From: Pseudonocardia hydrocarbonoxydans
Lineage (GTDB): Bacteria > Actinomycetota > Actinomycetes > Mycobacteriales > Pseudonocardiaceae
Direction: 5' to 3'
Length of the DNA: 64,000 nucleotides
Assembly: GCF_006539565.1 (NCBI RefSeq)
Contig: NZ_BJNG01000039.1
Location: forward strand, 36,986-100,985
The notes below the pieces were generated by a model, which ran no database searches, was not told the origin of the DNA, and saw only the letters and a list, made by a program, of their open reading frames with translations. The position numbers and the translations under genes were made by a program. Positions 42,973 through 51,627 of this stretch are shown here, one piece after another; the first letter of the stretch is position 1, and each line of letters starts with the position of its first letter.

Positions 42973-44868
42973 TCAGGTGCAGTGGCCTCCGGCGGCGCCA
43001 CCCCGGGCCGGGACGTCGAGGGTGGGGTTGCGGTCGAAGAAGCCCACCGGCTTGAGCGTGAACCCGGTGTGGTCGACGGGCATCACCGGCCAGTCCTCCG
43101 GGCGGGGGAAGTGGGTGGTGCCGAAGGTGTGCCACACGACGATGTCCTCGCCGTCCACCGGCCGGTCGGCCTGCACCCAGGCCGGCAGGCCGGCGCCCCC
43201 GGGGTTCTGGTTGACGAAGTCCCCGGCCGGGTAGCGCTGGGCCGGGTCGTACTGCGTGACCCACAGGTGCTTCGTGGCGAACGTGGCGCGGGAGTGGATC
43301 GACGACGACTCGTCGGCCAGCAGCGCGGCACGCCCCTCCGGGATCAGCGCGTACCCGACGTCCTGGCCGAGCGCGTTCTGCACCTCGGGGTTGACGATGT
43401 GCCAGGTCCGCACGGCGGACTGGTCGGCGAGGCGCTGGGCGTCGGACTCCCGCGTCAGCCGCGTGCGCGACTTGCGGAAGGCGTTGCCGTAGGGGTTGTC
43501 CGGGCCCATCGGCACGCGCTGCGCCTGCACCTCGTCGACGGCGTTGCGCACCCCGTCGACGGTCATGTCCAGGCGCGCGGAGAACAGGTGCTGGTGGAAC
43601 GGCGCCTGCAGCCCGGGCGCCACCTCCGTCGCGTACTCCGACGGTGCCGCCGCGGTGAACACGATGCCGGTGGCCTTGACCTCGAGCTGGATGGTGCCGT
43701 CGAGGTGGAGGTACCAGTAGAAGCCGTAGTCGTAGTTGCCGATCGGGGTGAAGAAGGAGAACACCATCCGCCGCTGGCGGCGGGTCTCCGCGCTGCCGGT
43801 GAACAGGTCGGAGTGCTTCCACAGCACCCCGGTGTCCTCCTCGTGCATGCAGATCGCGTTGGTGATCGTCTTCGGGCGGCCGAGGTCGTCGGCGATGACG
43901 GCGTCGAGGTAGTGGATCTCGCCCAGGCAGTCGCAGCCCAGCTGCAGCGAGTCGGCGTAGCGGGCGAACATGTACTCGCCGCAGTCGAAGTAGTTCTGCC
44001 AGAACCGCACCGGCGCCGGGTCGGCGTAGGGCACCACCATCTCGGCCACCGACGCCCGGTAGACGACCGGCCGCCCGTCGAAGCTGATCTGGTGCAGCGT
44101 CAGGCCCTCGCGCTCGTTGAACCCGATCCGCAGGTCCCACTTCTCCCAGCGCACGCGGTTGCCCTCGACGGAGAACGACGGGCCGTCGGGCTGGGTGATC
44201 TCGATCGGCTTGAGCGAGGTACGCGGCTCCCCGGCGAACGCGGGGTCGTCGAAGTTGCCCGACGTCGCCGGCACCGGCACGTCGCCGGTGTCGATCACGC
44301 GGTCGACCGAGCGCGCCGTCAGGTCGACGTAGGCCACGAGCCCGTCGATCGGGTGGGCCCACGGGTGGTCCTTCTCGTGGTCCTGCCGGAACCCGAACGC
44401 CCGGACGATCCGGCGCCCGGCCTCGCCCTCGATGTCGTACACACCGGCCGACAGCGGCACCGCGCGCACCGACTCCGGCGCGATCCCGCGGGCGGACAGG
44501 GCGGCGAGCCACTCGGGTGTGCCGTTGAGGATGTCCTCGATCATCTCGAACTCGGAGTCGATGATCGGCGGCTGCCCGTCGACCGGGGGGTCGAGCTCGC
44601 GCGAGGAGACGACCTCGCCGCTGGTCGCGGACACGACCGTGTCGACCGAGCGGCCGGTCGCGAGGTCGAGCAGGACCGCGCGGAACCGCCGGTCGGACGC
44701 CGTGCCGTCGAGCACCGCGGACTTCGGCGGCTCCTCGGGGGCGAAGAAGGCGAAGCGGACGGTCTCGCCCAGCAGCCCGGCCCCCTCGAGCGCGGAGCGG
44801 ACGGCGTCGACCTCGGCGGCGGTCGTCATCTCCAGCGGATGGGTCGTGCGGGTCTCGGCGAGGGTCAT
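42973..44868 (-). CDS. Copper-containing primary amine oxidase
   Basis: Copper/topaquinone amine oxidase of 631 residues, which converts primary amines to aldehydes with release of ammonia and hydrogen peroxide. The cofactor tyrosine lies in the motif IGNYDYGFYW. The copper ligands are HQHLFSARLD (His-x-His) and the later His in FGTTHFPRPEDWPVMP, and the catalytic base is the Asp in YFDCGEYMF. There is no signal peptide, so it is cytosolic like Arthrobacter AGAO. The ATG at 44868 has GGGAGG upstream. It is cotranscribed with an amine/amino-acid permease. Confidence 0.95.
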   Translation of the reverse strand: MTLAETRTTHPLEMTTAAEVDAVRSALEGAGLLGETVRFAFFAPEEPPKSAVLDGTASDRRFRAVLLDLATGRSVDTVVSATSGEVVSSRELDPPVDGQPPIIDSEFEMIEDILNGTPEWLAALSARGIAPESVRAVPLSAGVYDIEGEAGRRIVRAFGFRQDHEKDHPWAHPIDGLVAYVDLTARSVDRVIDTGDVPVPATSGNFDDPAFAGEPRTSLKPIEITQPDGPSFSVEGNRVRWEKWDLRIGFNEREGLTLHQISFDGRPVVYRASVAEMVVPYADPAPVRFWQNYFDCGEYMFARYADSLQLGCDCLGEIHYLDAVIADDLGRPKTITNAICMHEEDTGVLWKHSDLFTGSAETRRQRRMVFSFFTPIGNYDYGFYWYLHLDGTIQLEVKATGIVFTAAAPSEYATEVAPGLQAPFHQHLFSARLDMTVDGVRNAVDEVQAQRVPMGPDNPYGNAFRKSRTRLTRESDAQRLADQSAVRTWHIVNPEVQNALGQDVGYALIPEGRAALLADESSSIHSRATFATKHLWVTQYDPAQRYPAGDFVNQNPGGAGLPAWVQADRPVDGEDIVVWHTFGTTHFPRPEDWPVMPVDHTGFTLKPVGFFDRNPTLDVPARGGAAGGHCT

Positions 44869-44870
44869 GG

Positions 44871-46289
44871 TCAGTGCCTCCCATGGGTGGACGAGGTGGG
44901 GGTGACGGGTGCGACGGTCGGGACGGGCCGGGCCGACCACGCGGCGCCGGCGACGAAGAACACGACCAGCACCGCGCCGATCGCGACGGCGAGTCCGGTG
45001 GACCCCCCGATCAGAGTGGCGAAGTTGGAGATCGTCAGCCAGAGGCAGATGCACAGGCCGGCCAGACCGAGCCCCGGCGCGACGAGGGTCTGCCACGGCC
45101 TGCGGTCGACCCCGCTGCGCCGGAAGAACACGATGACGGCCAGGCAGGTCATGGCCATCAGCGCGAGCACGCCGAGCGTGGCGGTGCCGGCCATCCAGGC
45201 GAACACCTGCGTCACCGGGTCCATCCCGGCGAGCGCGAACACGGCGACGAACACCAGCGCGGTGACCGACTGGGTGACCGACGCGACGTGCGGCGACCCG
45301 TGCTCGGTGTGGCTGCGGCCGCAGGCCTCGGGCAGCGCGCCGGTGCCGCCGAGGGCGAACAGGTACCGGGCCAGCACGTTGTGGAAGGACAGGATCGCGG
45401 CGAACAGGCTGGTCACGAGCAGCACCTGGGCGATGTTCCCGCCGGTGGTGCCGAGCGTGTTCGTGATCGTCGTCAGCAGCATGTTCCCCGGGTCGGCCGT
45501 GGCCTGCGCGACGGCCTCGGCGTCGCCCCACGCGGAGACCACCGCCCAGGCCGACAGCGTGTAGAACGCGCCGATCAGGACCAGCGCGAGGTAGGTGGCG
45601 CGGGGGATCGTGCGCTCCGGGTCGCGCGCCTCGTCGCGGAACACCGCGGTGGCCTCGAACCCGATGAAGCTGGCGATTGCGAACATGATGGCGACGCCGA
45701 GCGAGCCCGAGACGACCTGCGCCGGCACGAACAGCGCCGTCGACGGCGTCGACCCGGTGGTGGCGACGACCGCGTCGAACACGAGCACGATCGCCACCTC
45801 GGACACCAGCAGCACGCCGAGCACCCGGCTGGACAGCTCGATGCGCCGGTACCCCAGCACGCCGGTGACGGCGAGCGCGACCAGCGAGTACAGCCACCAC
45901 GGCAGCGCCGGGCCGCCGTAGTTCTGCACCAGGCCGTCGAGGATCGCGCCGATGTAGCCGTACACCGCGAGCTGTACGGCGGTGTAGGTCGCCAGCGCCA
46001 GGAACGCCGCACCCCAGCCGGGCGCCCGGCCCAGGCCGCGCTCGACGTAGGAGTAGAACGCCCCGGCGTCGGGGACGTGCCGGCTCATCGCGCAGAAGCC
46101 GACGGCGAACAGCAGGAGCACCACCGAGCACAGGGCGAAGGTGGCGGGGAAGGCGGCGCCGTTGCCGATCGCGATGCCCAGGGGCACCGTGCCGGCGATG
46201 ACGGTCAGCGGCGCGGCGGCCGCGACGACCATGAAGACGATGGAACCGACTCCGAGCGAGCCGGTCAGGGTGTGCGTACGGTCGGTCAT
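44871..46289 (-). CDS. APC family amino acid/amine permease
   Basis: Twelve-helix transporter of the amino acid-polyamine-organocation superfamily, 472 residues. The first helix carries SLGVGSIVFMVVAAAAPLTV and the sixth region ASFIGFEATAVFRDEARDPERTIPRATY, both typical of APC proteins. Its stop is 2 bp before the amine oxidase start, so it very likely supplies that enzyme's amine substrate. A GGAGGT ribosome site marks the ATG at 46289. The divergent neighbour is another APC permease with an IclR regulator. Confidence 0.92.
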   Translation of the reverse strand: MTDRTHTLTGSLGVGSIVFMVVAAAAPLTVIAGTVPLGIAIGNGAAFPATFALCSVVLLLFAVGFCAMSRHVPDAGAFYSYVERGLGRAPGWGAAFLALATYTAVQLAVYGYIGAILDGLVQNYGGPALPWWLYSLVALAVTGVLGYRRIELSSRVLGVLLVSEVAIVLVFDAVVATTGSTPSTALFVPAQVVSGSLGVAIMFAIASFIGFEATAVFRDEARDPERTIPRATYLALVLIGAFYTLSAWAVVSAWGDAEAVAQATADPGNMLLTTITNTLGTTGGNIAQVLLVTSLFAAILSFHNVLARYLFALGGTGALPEACGRSHTEHGSPHVASVTQSVTALVFVAVFALAGMDPVTQVFAWMAGTATLGVLALMAMTCLAVIVFFRRSGVDRRPWQTLVAPGLGLAGLCICLWLTISNFATLIGGSTGLAVAIGAVLVVFFVAGAAWSARPVPTVAPVTPTSSTHGRH

Positions 46290-46497
46290 GCGGACCTCCG
46301 GGGACGGGATGCGCAGCACCGTCGCCCGCTCCCGGGCCGCGGACAACGCACCGGCCCCGGTCCGGCGAATCCCGCCGCGCCCGTTCTCGTGGCACGAGAA
46401 CGGGCCGGCGGGTTTTCTCGTTCGGGACGTCGCCACGGGAAGCGTGCGGGCGCTACCGTCCTACGCTGCGCCGACCAGCGGCGGAAGGACCACTCCC

Positions 46498-47907
46498 GTG
46501 CCCCACCTGCGCCACCGCTCCCCGGTGCACGGCCTCGACCGCCGCAACCTCGGGCCCGCCGAGGTGCTGGCGCAGTCGGTGGCCGGCGCCGCGCCCGCGG
46601 CCGCGATGGCGACGGTCCCGGCGATCGTCGCGGCCACCGCGGGCCCCGGGACGCTGTGGTCCTTCGCCGTGGCGACGGTGGTGGCACTGCTGATCGGCAG
46701 CTGCATCGGCCAGTTCACCCGCCGGATGGCCGCCGCCGGGTCGCTCTACAGCCTGACGGCGCAGGGGCTCGGCCCGGCCGGGGCGTTCGGCTCGGGGGTG
46801 GCCCTGCTCGTCGGCTACGGCGTGCTCGCGATGGCCGCGCTGACCGGCTCGGCCATCTACCTCGACGCGCTCGTCGCCCGCCTCGGCGGCACCGGCGGCT
46901 CGCGTCCGGTGCTGGTCGCGGCCGTCTGCGTGCTCGCGGTGCTGGCCACCGCCGGGGTGCTGGTGCGGGTGCGGCTCTCGGCGCGGGTCGTGCTGCTGGT
47001 CGAGGCGGTGTCGATCACCGTGATGACGGTGGTGTTCCTCGCCCTGCTCGGCGCCGACGCCCCCGCCGGCCCGCCCCCGCCCGACCCCGGCCCCGGCGGG
47101 ATCGCCGCGGGCGTGCTCCCCGCACTGGGTGCGTTCATCGGATTCGAGGCCGCCACCGCGATGGGGGTCGAGGCGCGCCGCCCGTTCCGGACGGTGCCGC
47201 GCGTCGTCACCTGGACGGCGGGCGCCGCCGGGGCGCTCTTCCTGTTCGCGGCGTACACGCAGGTCAGTGGCTTCTCCGCCGGGGGCCTGGCGGCCACCCC
47301 CGAGCCGGTGCTGACGCTGGTCACGGCGCGCGGCGAGCCGTGGATCGCGGTGCTGCTCGACGTCGGCATCGCGATGTCGTTCGCCGCGTGCACCCTGGCG
47401 ACGCTCGGCGCACTGGTCCGCGTCCTGTTCTCGATGGCCCGCGACGGGATCGTGCCCGCCCGGCTCGGGGCCACCCATCCTCGCCTGCGCACCCCGCACG
47501 CGGCGATCGCGGTGGCCCTGCCCGTCGTCGCCGCGGTGCCGGCCGCGCTGCTCGCGGCCGGGGTGCCGCCGTCGCGGGTGCTGGCCGAGCTGCTCACCGT
47601 CGCCACGGCCGGCTACCTCGTCGCCTACCTGCTGATCTGTCTGGCCGCGCCGCTGTTCCTGCGGCGGATCGGCGAGCTGACGACGCCGCCGGTCGCCGTC
47701 ACGGCGGTGGCGGCCCCGGTGCTGCTCGCCGTCCTCGCCGCGTTCGTGGTGTCGGAGTGGGGCGGCGCGATCCCCCTGGTCATCGGGCTGCTGGTGCTCG
47801 CGGGCGGGGTGTGGTGGGGCTGGCTGCGCCTACGTCGCCCGCGCGAGCTGGCCGGGATCGGTGCCTACGACGAGACGGTCGCCGACGACGTGCTGGCCCG
47901 GCCGTGA
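46498..47907 (+). CDS. APC family amino acid/amine permease
   Basis: Second APC-superfamily permease, 469 residues, twelve helices. The motif ALGAFIGFEAATAMGVEARRPFRTVPRVV in two parts matches the central APC signature. It is only distantly related to the permease on the other side. The GTG at 46498 has GGAAGGA upstream. Its stop overlaps the IclR gene start by 4 bp. It may import a second amine or export a product of amine oxidation. Confidence 0.9.
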   Translation: MPHLRHRSPVHGLDRRNLGPAEVLAQSVAGAAPAAAMATVPAIVAATAGPGTLWSFAVATVVALLIGSCIGQFTRRMAAAGSLYSLTAQGLGPAGAFGSGVALLVGYGVLAMAALTGSAIYLDALVARLGGTGGSRPVLVAAVCVLAVLATAGVLVRVRLSARVVLLVEAVSITVMTVVFLALLGADAPAGPPPPDPGPGGIAAGVLPALGAFIGFEAATAMGVEARRPFRTVPRVVTWTAGAAGALFLFAAYTQVSGFSAGGLAATPEPVLTLVTARGEPWIAVLLDVGIAMSFAACTLATLGALVRVLFSMARDGIVPARLGATHPRLRTPHAAIAVALPVVAAVPAALLAAGVPPSRVLAELLTVATAGYLVAYLLICLAAPLFLRRIGELTTPPVAVTAVAAPVLLAVLAAFVVSEWGGAIPLVIGLLVLAGGVWWGWLRLRRPRELAGIGAYDETVADDVLARP

Positions 47908-48650
47908 CCGATCCCGCCCCGCTCTCCGGACGCCAGCCGCGCGCGGTGCGCAGCGCGCTGGCGGTGCTGGAGGAGGTCGTGGCGTCGGGGCCGGGGGTCA
48001 CCGCCAAGGAGATCTCGGCCGCGCTGAAGCTGCCCCAGGCGACGACCTACCGGCTGCTGAACCTGCTGGTCGGCGAGGAGTACCTGGTGCGGCTGCCGGA
48101 CCTGCGCGGCTTCGCGCTGGGCCGCCGGGCCGCCCGGCTCGCCCTGCCCGTGGTGCCGCGGCCGCCCGCGGCCGCGCGGGCGGTCGTCGAGCACCTGCGG
48201 GCCATGGTGCGCTGGGGGGTGCACCTGGCGTCGCTGCGCGGCGGCACGCTCACGCTCGTCGACCCCGACCCGGACCACCCGCCGTCCGAGGCGGCCGTGC
48301 TCGCCCGCTACCCGCACGCGTCGGCGCTGGGGCGGCTGCTGCTCGCCGACCAGGCCGACTGGCGCGCTGTGGCCCGCGACCTGCGCCCGCTCACCGCGCA
48401 CACCGTCACCGGGGCGGCCGAACTCGGTGCGCGGCTCGCCGACGTCGCGGCGTCCGGGCTGGCCCGGCAGTGCGGCGAGCTGCGGGCCGACCGGGGTTGC
48501 CTGGCGGTGCCGGTGCGGGACCCGGCCACCGGTGCGCTCGTCGCCGGTCTCGCGCTGTGCGGGCCCGCGACGCGGGTGGCCGAGCCCAACGACGAGCTCG
48601 TCCGGCTGCTGCGCGAGCACGCGGAGCGGCTCGTCCCGCTGCTGGCCTGA
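47904..48650 (+). CDS. IclR family transcriptional regulator
   Basis: Regulator of 248 residues. The winged-helix N-terminus reads RSALAVLEEVVASGPGVTAKEISAALKLPQATTYRLLNLL, here split over two helices. The C-terminal effector domain ends with CLAVPVRDPATGALVAGLAL, typical of IclR. It is coupled to the permease gene by a GTGA overlap. It probably senses an amine or its catabolite and controls both divergent operons. Confidence 0.9.
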   Translation: MTDPAPLSGRQPRAVRSALAVLEEVVASGPGVTAKEISAALKLPQATTYRLLNLLVGEEYLVRLPDLRGFALGRRAARLALPVVPRPPAAARAVVEHLRAMVRWGVHLASLRGGTLTLVDPDPDHPPSEAAVLARYPHASALGRLLLADQADWRAVARDLRPLTAHTVTGAAELGARLADVAASGLARQCGELRADRGCLAVPVRDPATGALVAGLALCGPATRVAEPNDELVRLLREHAERLVPLLA

Positions 48651-48671
48651 AACCGGGTGGCCCGCCCGGAC

Positions 48672-48695
48672 TAGGCTCGTGCGGTGATCTCCTGA
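48672..48695 (+). promoter_or_regulatory. Leaderless promoter with four-codon mini-ORF
   Basis: TAGGCT (48672-48677) followed after 6 nt by GTG ATC TCC TGA (48684-48695). The mini-ORF lies 40 bp before the next gene and may influence its translation. Confidence 0.45.
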
Positions 48696-48735
48696 TCTCC
48701 CCGCACCCACCCCGCCCACCCCACCGGAGGTCGCC

Positions 48736-48939
48736 ATGTCCGAGACGCCCAGCACGCCCAGCACGCCCGACACCCCCGAGCCGGACGGGACCGGACCCGA
48801 CACGCCGGAGGCCCCGCTCAACCGCGCCGACCGGCGCAAGAAGGCACGCAAGCCGGTCCTGCCCGGTCACGTCGGGCCGCAGTCCGACCCGGTGCGCAGC
48901 GGCCGCGGACCGCGCCCGCACAGCAAGCGCGCCATCTGA
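48736..48939 (+). CDS. Small basic protein, unknown function
   Basis: Protein of 67 residues with two parts: an acidic, threonine/proline repeat (SETPSTPSTPDTPEPDG) and a very basic half (NRADRRKKARKPVLPGHVG to the end PHSKRAI). It is probably unstructured; the basic half could bind nucleic acid. The ATG has a strong GGAGG site 7 bp upstream. It ends in a 14-bp-arm terminator. I do not recognise a named family. Confidence 0.7.
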   Translation: MSETPSTPSTPDTPEPDGTGPDTPEAPLNRADRRKKARKPVLPGHVGPQSDPVRSGRGPRPHSKRAI

Positions 48940-48944
48940 ACGCA

Positions 48945-48981
48945 CCCGTCCCGCCCGGTGGGGAGCGCCGGGCGGGACGGG
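48945..48981. terminator. Perfect 14-bp-arm hairpin terminator
   Basis: CCCGTCCCGCCCGG (48945-48958) and CCGGGCGGGACGGG (48968-48981) pair perfectly around a 9-nt loop, between two convergent genes. Confidence 0.8.
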
Positions 48982-49005
48982 GATCCGCGGGAGGATCGTG
49001 GGCGG

Positions 49006-49737
49006 TCAGTAGTAGCCGGAGCTGTCGGGAGCGCCGTCGATCAGCGGGACGTCGGCGGGGGCCGGGTCCGCGGCCTCCTCGGGCGCGGCCTCCTCGGGGG
49101 CCGGTGCGGCCTCGGCAGGAGCGGAGTCGACCGGGGCGGAGCCGACCGGGGCGGAGTCGACGGGGGCGGAGTCGACCGGGGCGGGCACCGTCGGCCCGGT
49201 GGGGGCCGGTCGCGGGACCACCCCCTCGGTCACCGCGGTGAGCGAGGCCGGGGCCTCGGCGCCCGTGCCGCCGAGCCAGCCCGCGGCCGCGGCCCCGACC
49301 ACCACCATCGCGACCGCCACCAGCGCCACCGACACGAGCATGCGCACCGGCCGGCGCGGCGCGGGCGGGTCGGGGGACAGGAACTGCAGCACGGTCGTCG
49401 GGGTGTCGTCGGCCTCGGGGTCGAACAGCACGTCCTCCTCGACGGCCGGTTCCCAGCGCGGCACGGCCCGGCGCGTCCCGTCCCGGGGCAGTGGGACCGG
49501 CCCGGGGAGGTCGATGGGCCCGGTGCGCTCGACGGCCGACTCGTCGTCGACGGGCCGGACCGCACGGGGGCGGGTGACCGCGGTCCGGGCCGTGGCCCGG
49601 GCGGTGCGCGGGGGAGCGGTGAGGACGGCGTGACGGCCGGTGGACTCCACCGGGGCGTCGCGCTCGGCGCTGATGCGGGCGATGAGCTCGGCAGTGGACT
49701 CCGAGCGACCGACCTCAGCGGAGGGTTTCCGTCGCAT
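49006..49737 (-). CDS. Single-span membrane protein with proline/alanine repeats, unknown function
   Basis: Protein of 243 residues. A polar cytoplasmic N-terminus (about 130 residues) is followed by one helix (MLVSVALVAVAMVVVGAAAAGWL) and an extracytoplasmic Pro/Ala-rich tail with PVDSA-type repeats, ending SSGYY. The tail looks like a flexible wall-spanning segment. Part of it is coded by four 15-bp tandem repeats at 49121-49180. The ATG at 49737 is a choice; an upstream in-frame start exists. No family is recognised. Confidence 0.7.
   Translation of the reverse strand: MRRKPSAEVGRSESTAELIARISAERDAPVESTGRHAVLTAPPRTARATARTAVTRPRAVRPVDDESAVERTGPIDLPGPVPLPRDGTRRAVPRWEPAVEEDVLFDPEADDTPTTVLQFLSPDPPAPRRPVRMLVSVALVAVAMVVVGAAAAGWLGGTGAEAPASLTAVTEGVVPRPAPTGPTVPAPVDSAPVDSAPVGSAPVDSAPAEAAPAPEEAAPEEAADPAPADVPLIDGAPDSSGYY
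49121..49180 (-). repeat. Four 15-bp tandem repeats inside a coding region
   Basis: Units of GCGGAGTCGACCGGG start at 49121, 49136, 49151 and 49166 with one or two base changes each. They encode the PVDSA-type pentapeptide repeats of the membrane protein. Slippage here would change tail length in whole codons. Confidence 0.9.
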
Positions 49738-49980
49738 GGCGGGAGACAGTAGGAAGCGGGCACCGGGTGACCGGCGAACCTGAGAGGGCGGGTTGCGCAC
49801 ACGCGCCCACAGGTCGTTCCGGAGCGCCGGATCGCGCTCGATCCCCGTCCGTGCAGCGGGTGGTACTCCGTTCGGCTCAGCCGGATTCTCAGCTCCGTGT
49901 CACCGTGCCACGACCGCCGGGTGATGTCGCTCCGTTAGCGGATTGTTACTCCGGACGGTGATACGGCAGAGTGACCGGCG

Positions 49981-50712
49981 ATGCTCCCTGCTGCTCCCCC
50001 AGGGGGTGCGTCCACGTACGTGCCGGTCATTCCCCAGCCACGCGTGCCCGTGCCCCAGGTCGATCATGTCATGCTGGCGCTGCCCCCGACCGCGGCGTCG
50101 GCCTCAGTGCTGCGCTCGTTGCGGTCCGACGGCGTCAGCGTCAGCCCCGTCGGCAACGGGATCGGCGTGCTCGACGCCATCCGCGCCCGCGACCCCGCGC
50201 TGATCGTCCTCGACGTCGAGTTGCCCGGGCACGACCAGGCGTCGGTGCTCGCCGCCGTCCAGAACGAGGCCCCGGATACCCCGGTCATCGCCGTCACCCC
50301 GCGCGAGCGCCGCGCGGGCCTGCTGCACCAGCTGCGCGGCGACCGCGACGACTACGTACTGCGCCCCTTCGCGGTCGACGAGCTGGCGGCCCGCATCCGG
50401 TTGCGCCTGCGGCTGGGTCCCGCGCTCGACCACGCCGTGCTGCGGCACGGCGAGCTCGTCGTCGACACCGAGTTCGGCGACGTCACCGTCGACGGCCAGG
50501 CGGTCTCGCTCTCGCCCACCGAGTTCGCGCTGCTCATGGCGATGCTCGCCGAGCCGGGCCAGGTCGTCTCGCCCGACCGGCTGGCCCGCGAGGTGTGGTC
50601 GGAGCCCGCGTCGGCCAACCTCGTCCAGGTCTACATCTCCTACCTGCGGCGCAAGATCGGGCCGGAGCGGATCCGGACGGTGCGCGGCGCGGGTTACGTC
50701 CTGGAGTCCTGA
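49981..50712 (+). CDS. OmpR/PhoB-type winged-helix response regulator, atypical receiver
   Basis: Orphan regulator of 243 residues. Residues 28-140 are a receiver domain with the phospho-acceptor Asp78 (LIVLDVELPG) and Thr106. The acidic pair after the first strand is missing (MLALPP), and the conserved Lys is Arg128 (DDYVLRPF). Residues 145-243 are a winged helix (LSPTEFALLMAMLAEPGQVV, then VQVYISYLRRKIG and RTVRGAGYVLE). No kinase gene is near, so activity may not depend on phosphorylation. The ATG at 49981 gives a 27-residue proline-rich lead; ATG 50071 is an alternative. Confidence 0.87.
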   Translation: MLPAAPPGGASTYVPVIPQPRVPVPQVDHVMLALPPTAASASVLRSLRSDGVSVSPVGNGIGVLDAIRARDPALIVLDVELPGHDQASVLAAVQNEAPDTPVIAVTPRERRAGLLHQLRGDRDDYVLRPFAVDELAARIRLRLRLGPALDHAVLRHGELVVDTEFGDVTVDGQAVSLSPTEFALLMAMLAEPGQVVSPDRLAREVWSEPASANLVQVYISYLRRKIGPERIRTVRGAGYVLES

Positions 50713-50872
50713 ACGCCCTCGGATCGTCACGCTGCTGAACGGGTGACGACGGTCGGATAACGCTTCGGGTGGTGTCGCGCCGGGGCAGCGGCGTGAGAGG
50801 CCGGTCCGTGGTACCCAGGTCGGCACGTGGGCTGGAACCGGTGTCCGGCCCGCCTGACATCGGGAGAATGCC

Positions 50873-51148
50873 ATGGGCATCGAAAGCATCATCGGCGCCA
50901 TCGTGATCGGCGCCATCCTCGGATTCGTCGGTCGCCTGGTGGCGCCCGGCAAGCAGAACATCCCGATCTGGCTGACGATCCTCACCGGTATCGTCGCCGC
51001 GTTCATCGGCACGTTCATCGCGCGCCTGTTCGGCGTCCAGGACACCCCCGGCATCGACTGGATCGAGCTGATCGTCCAGGTCATCGTGGCGGCCGTGGCC
51101 GTCACCGCCGTCGCCGGGATCTACGGGCGGCGCGGCGTCCGCAGCTGA
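50873..51148 (+). CDS. GlsB/YeaQ/YmgE family stress membrane protein
   Basis: Small membrane protein of 91 residues in the transglycosylase-associated (GlsB/YeaQ/YmgE) family, usually induced by envelope or osmotic stress; the molecular role is unknown. Three helices are visible, with IIGAIVIGAILGFVGRLVAPG and a glycine-rich second helix (TILTGIVAAFIGTFIARLFG). A GGGAGAA site precedes the ATG. It is followed by a strong hairpin. Confidence 0.9.
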   Translation: MGIESIIGAIVIGAILGFVGRLVAPGKQNIPIWLTILTGIVAAFIGTFIARLFGVQDTPGIDWIELIVQVIVAAVAVTAVAGIYGRRGVRS

Positions 51149-51156
51149 CGTCGCAC

Positions 51157-51206
51157 CGACGGACGGCCCGGCCCCCTCGGGAGCCGGGCCGTTCGCGCGT
51201 CCGTCG
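51157..51206. terminator. Strong hairpin between convergent small membrane protein genes
   Basis: Inner arms ACGGCCCGGC (51163-51172) and GCCGGGCCGT (51183-51192) are perfect. Outer arms CGACGGA and TCCGTCG extend it. It probably terminates both genes. Confidence 0.8.
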
Positions 51207-51602
51207 TCAGCTGATCAGGCGGATGGTGAGGGGATAGCGGAAATCCTGGCCCTGCGACGCCTTGATCGCGGCCATCACGACGCAGATGACGTAGAAGACG
51301 CCGTAGGCGGCCAGGACCACGAATCCGATCAGGACGAAGACCAGGATCCATCCGATCGCGATGATGACGAGCGCATTCAGCTGGAAGTTGAGCGACTCGA
51401 CGGCCTGCCGGCGCACGAACGGCGACTGCCCGCCGCGCACCAGCAGCACGATGAGCGGGGCGATGAGGCCGAGCGCGACGTAGGCCGCGACGAAGCTGCC
51501 GAGGTGGGCGGCGACGGCCCAGTTCCGGTCCTCGGACGGGACGAGCTCGCCCGAGCCGGAACCCTGCTGCCACGACGATCCGGGCGGTGGGTAGGAGCTC
51601 AT
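51207..51602 (-). CDS. DUF4870 domain-containing membrane protein
   Basis: Protein of 131 residues with three to four helices, DUF4870 (Tic20-like) family, function unknown. The conserved block is EDRNWAVAAHLGSFVAAYVALG, then SPFVRRQAVESLNFQLNALV and the final FRYPLTIRLI. The N-terminus is Gly/Ser/Pro-rich. The ATG at 51602 is chosen; an ATG at 51611 is possible. It follows the aminotransferase gene after 25 bp and may share its mRNA. Confidence 0.85.
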   Translation of the reverse strand: MSSYPPPGSSWQQGSGSGELVPSEDRNWAVAAHLGSFVAAYVALGLIAPLIVLLVRGGQSPFVRRQAVESLNFQLNALVIIAIGWILVFVLIGFVVLAAYGVFYVICVVMAAIKASQGQDFRYPLTIRLIS

Positions 51603-51627
51603 GGCGCCCATTGAACCGCAGACCAGC

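Noticed and set aside
44874..47903. A long plus-strand frame in front of the IclR gene
   Set aside because: It runs antisense over the APC permease and is composition-driven. Only the part from the GTG at 47904 is a real gene.
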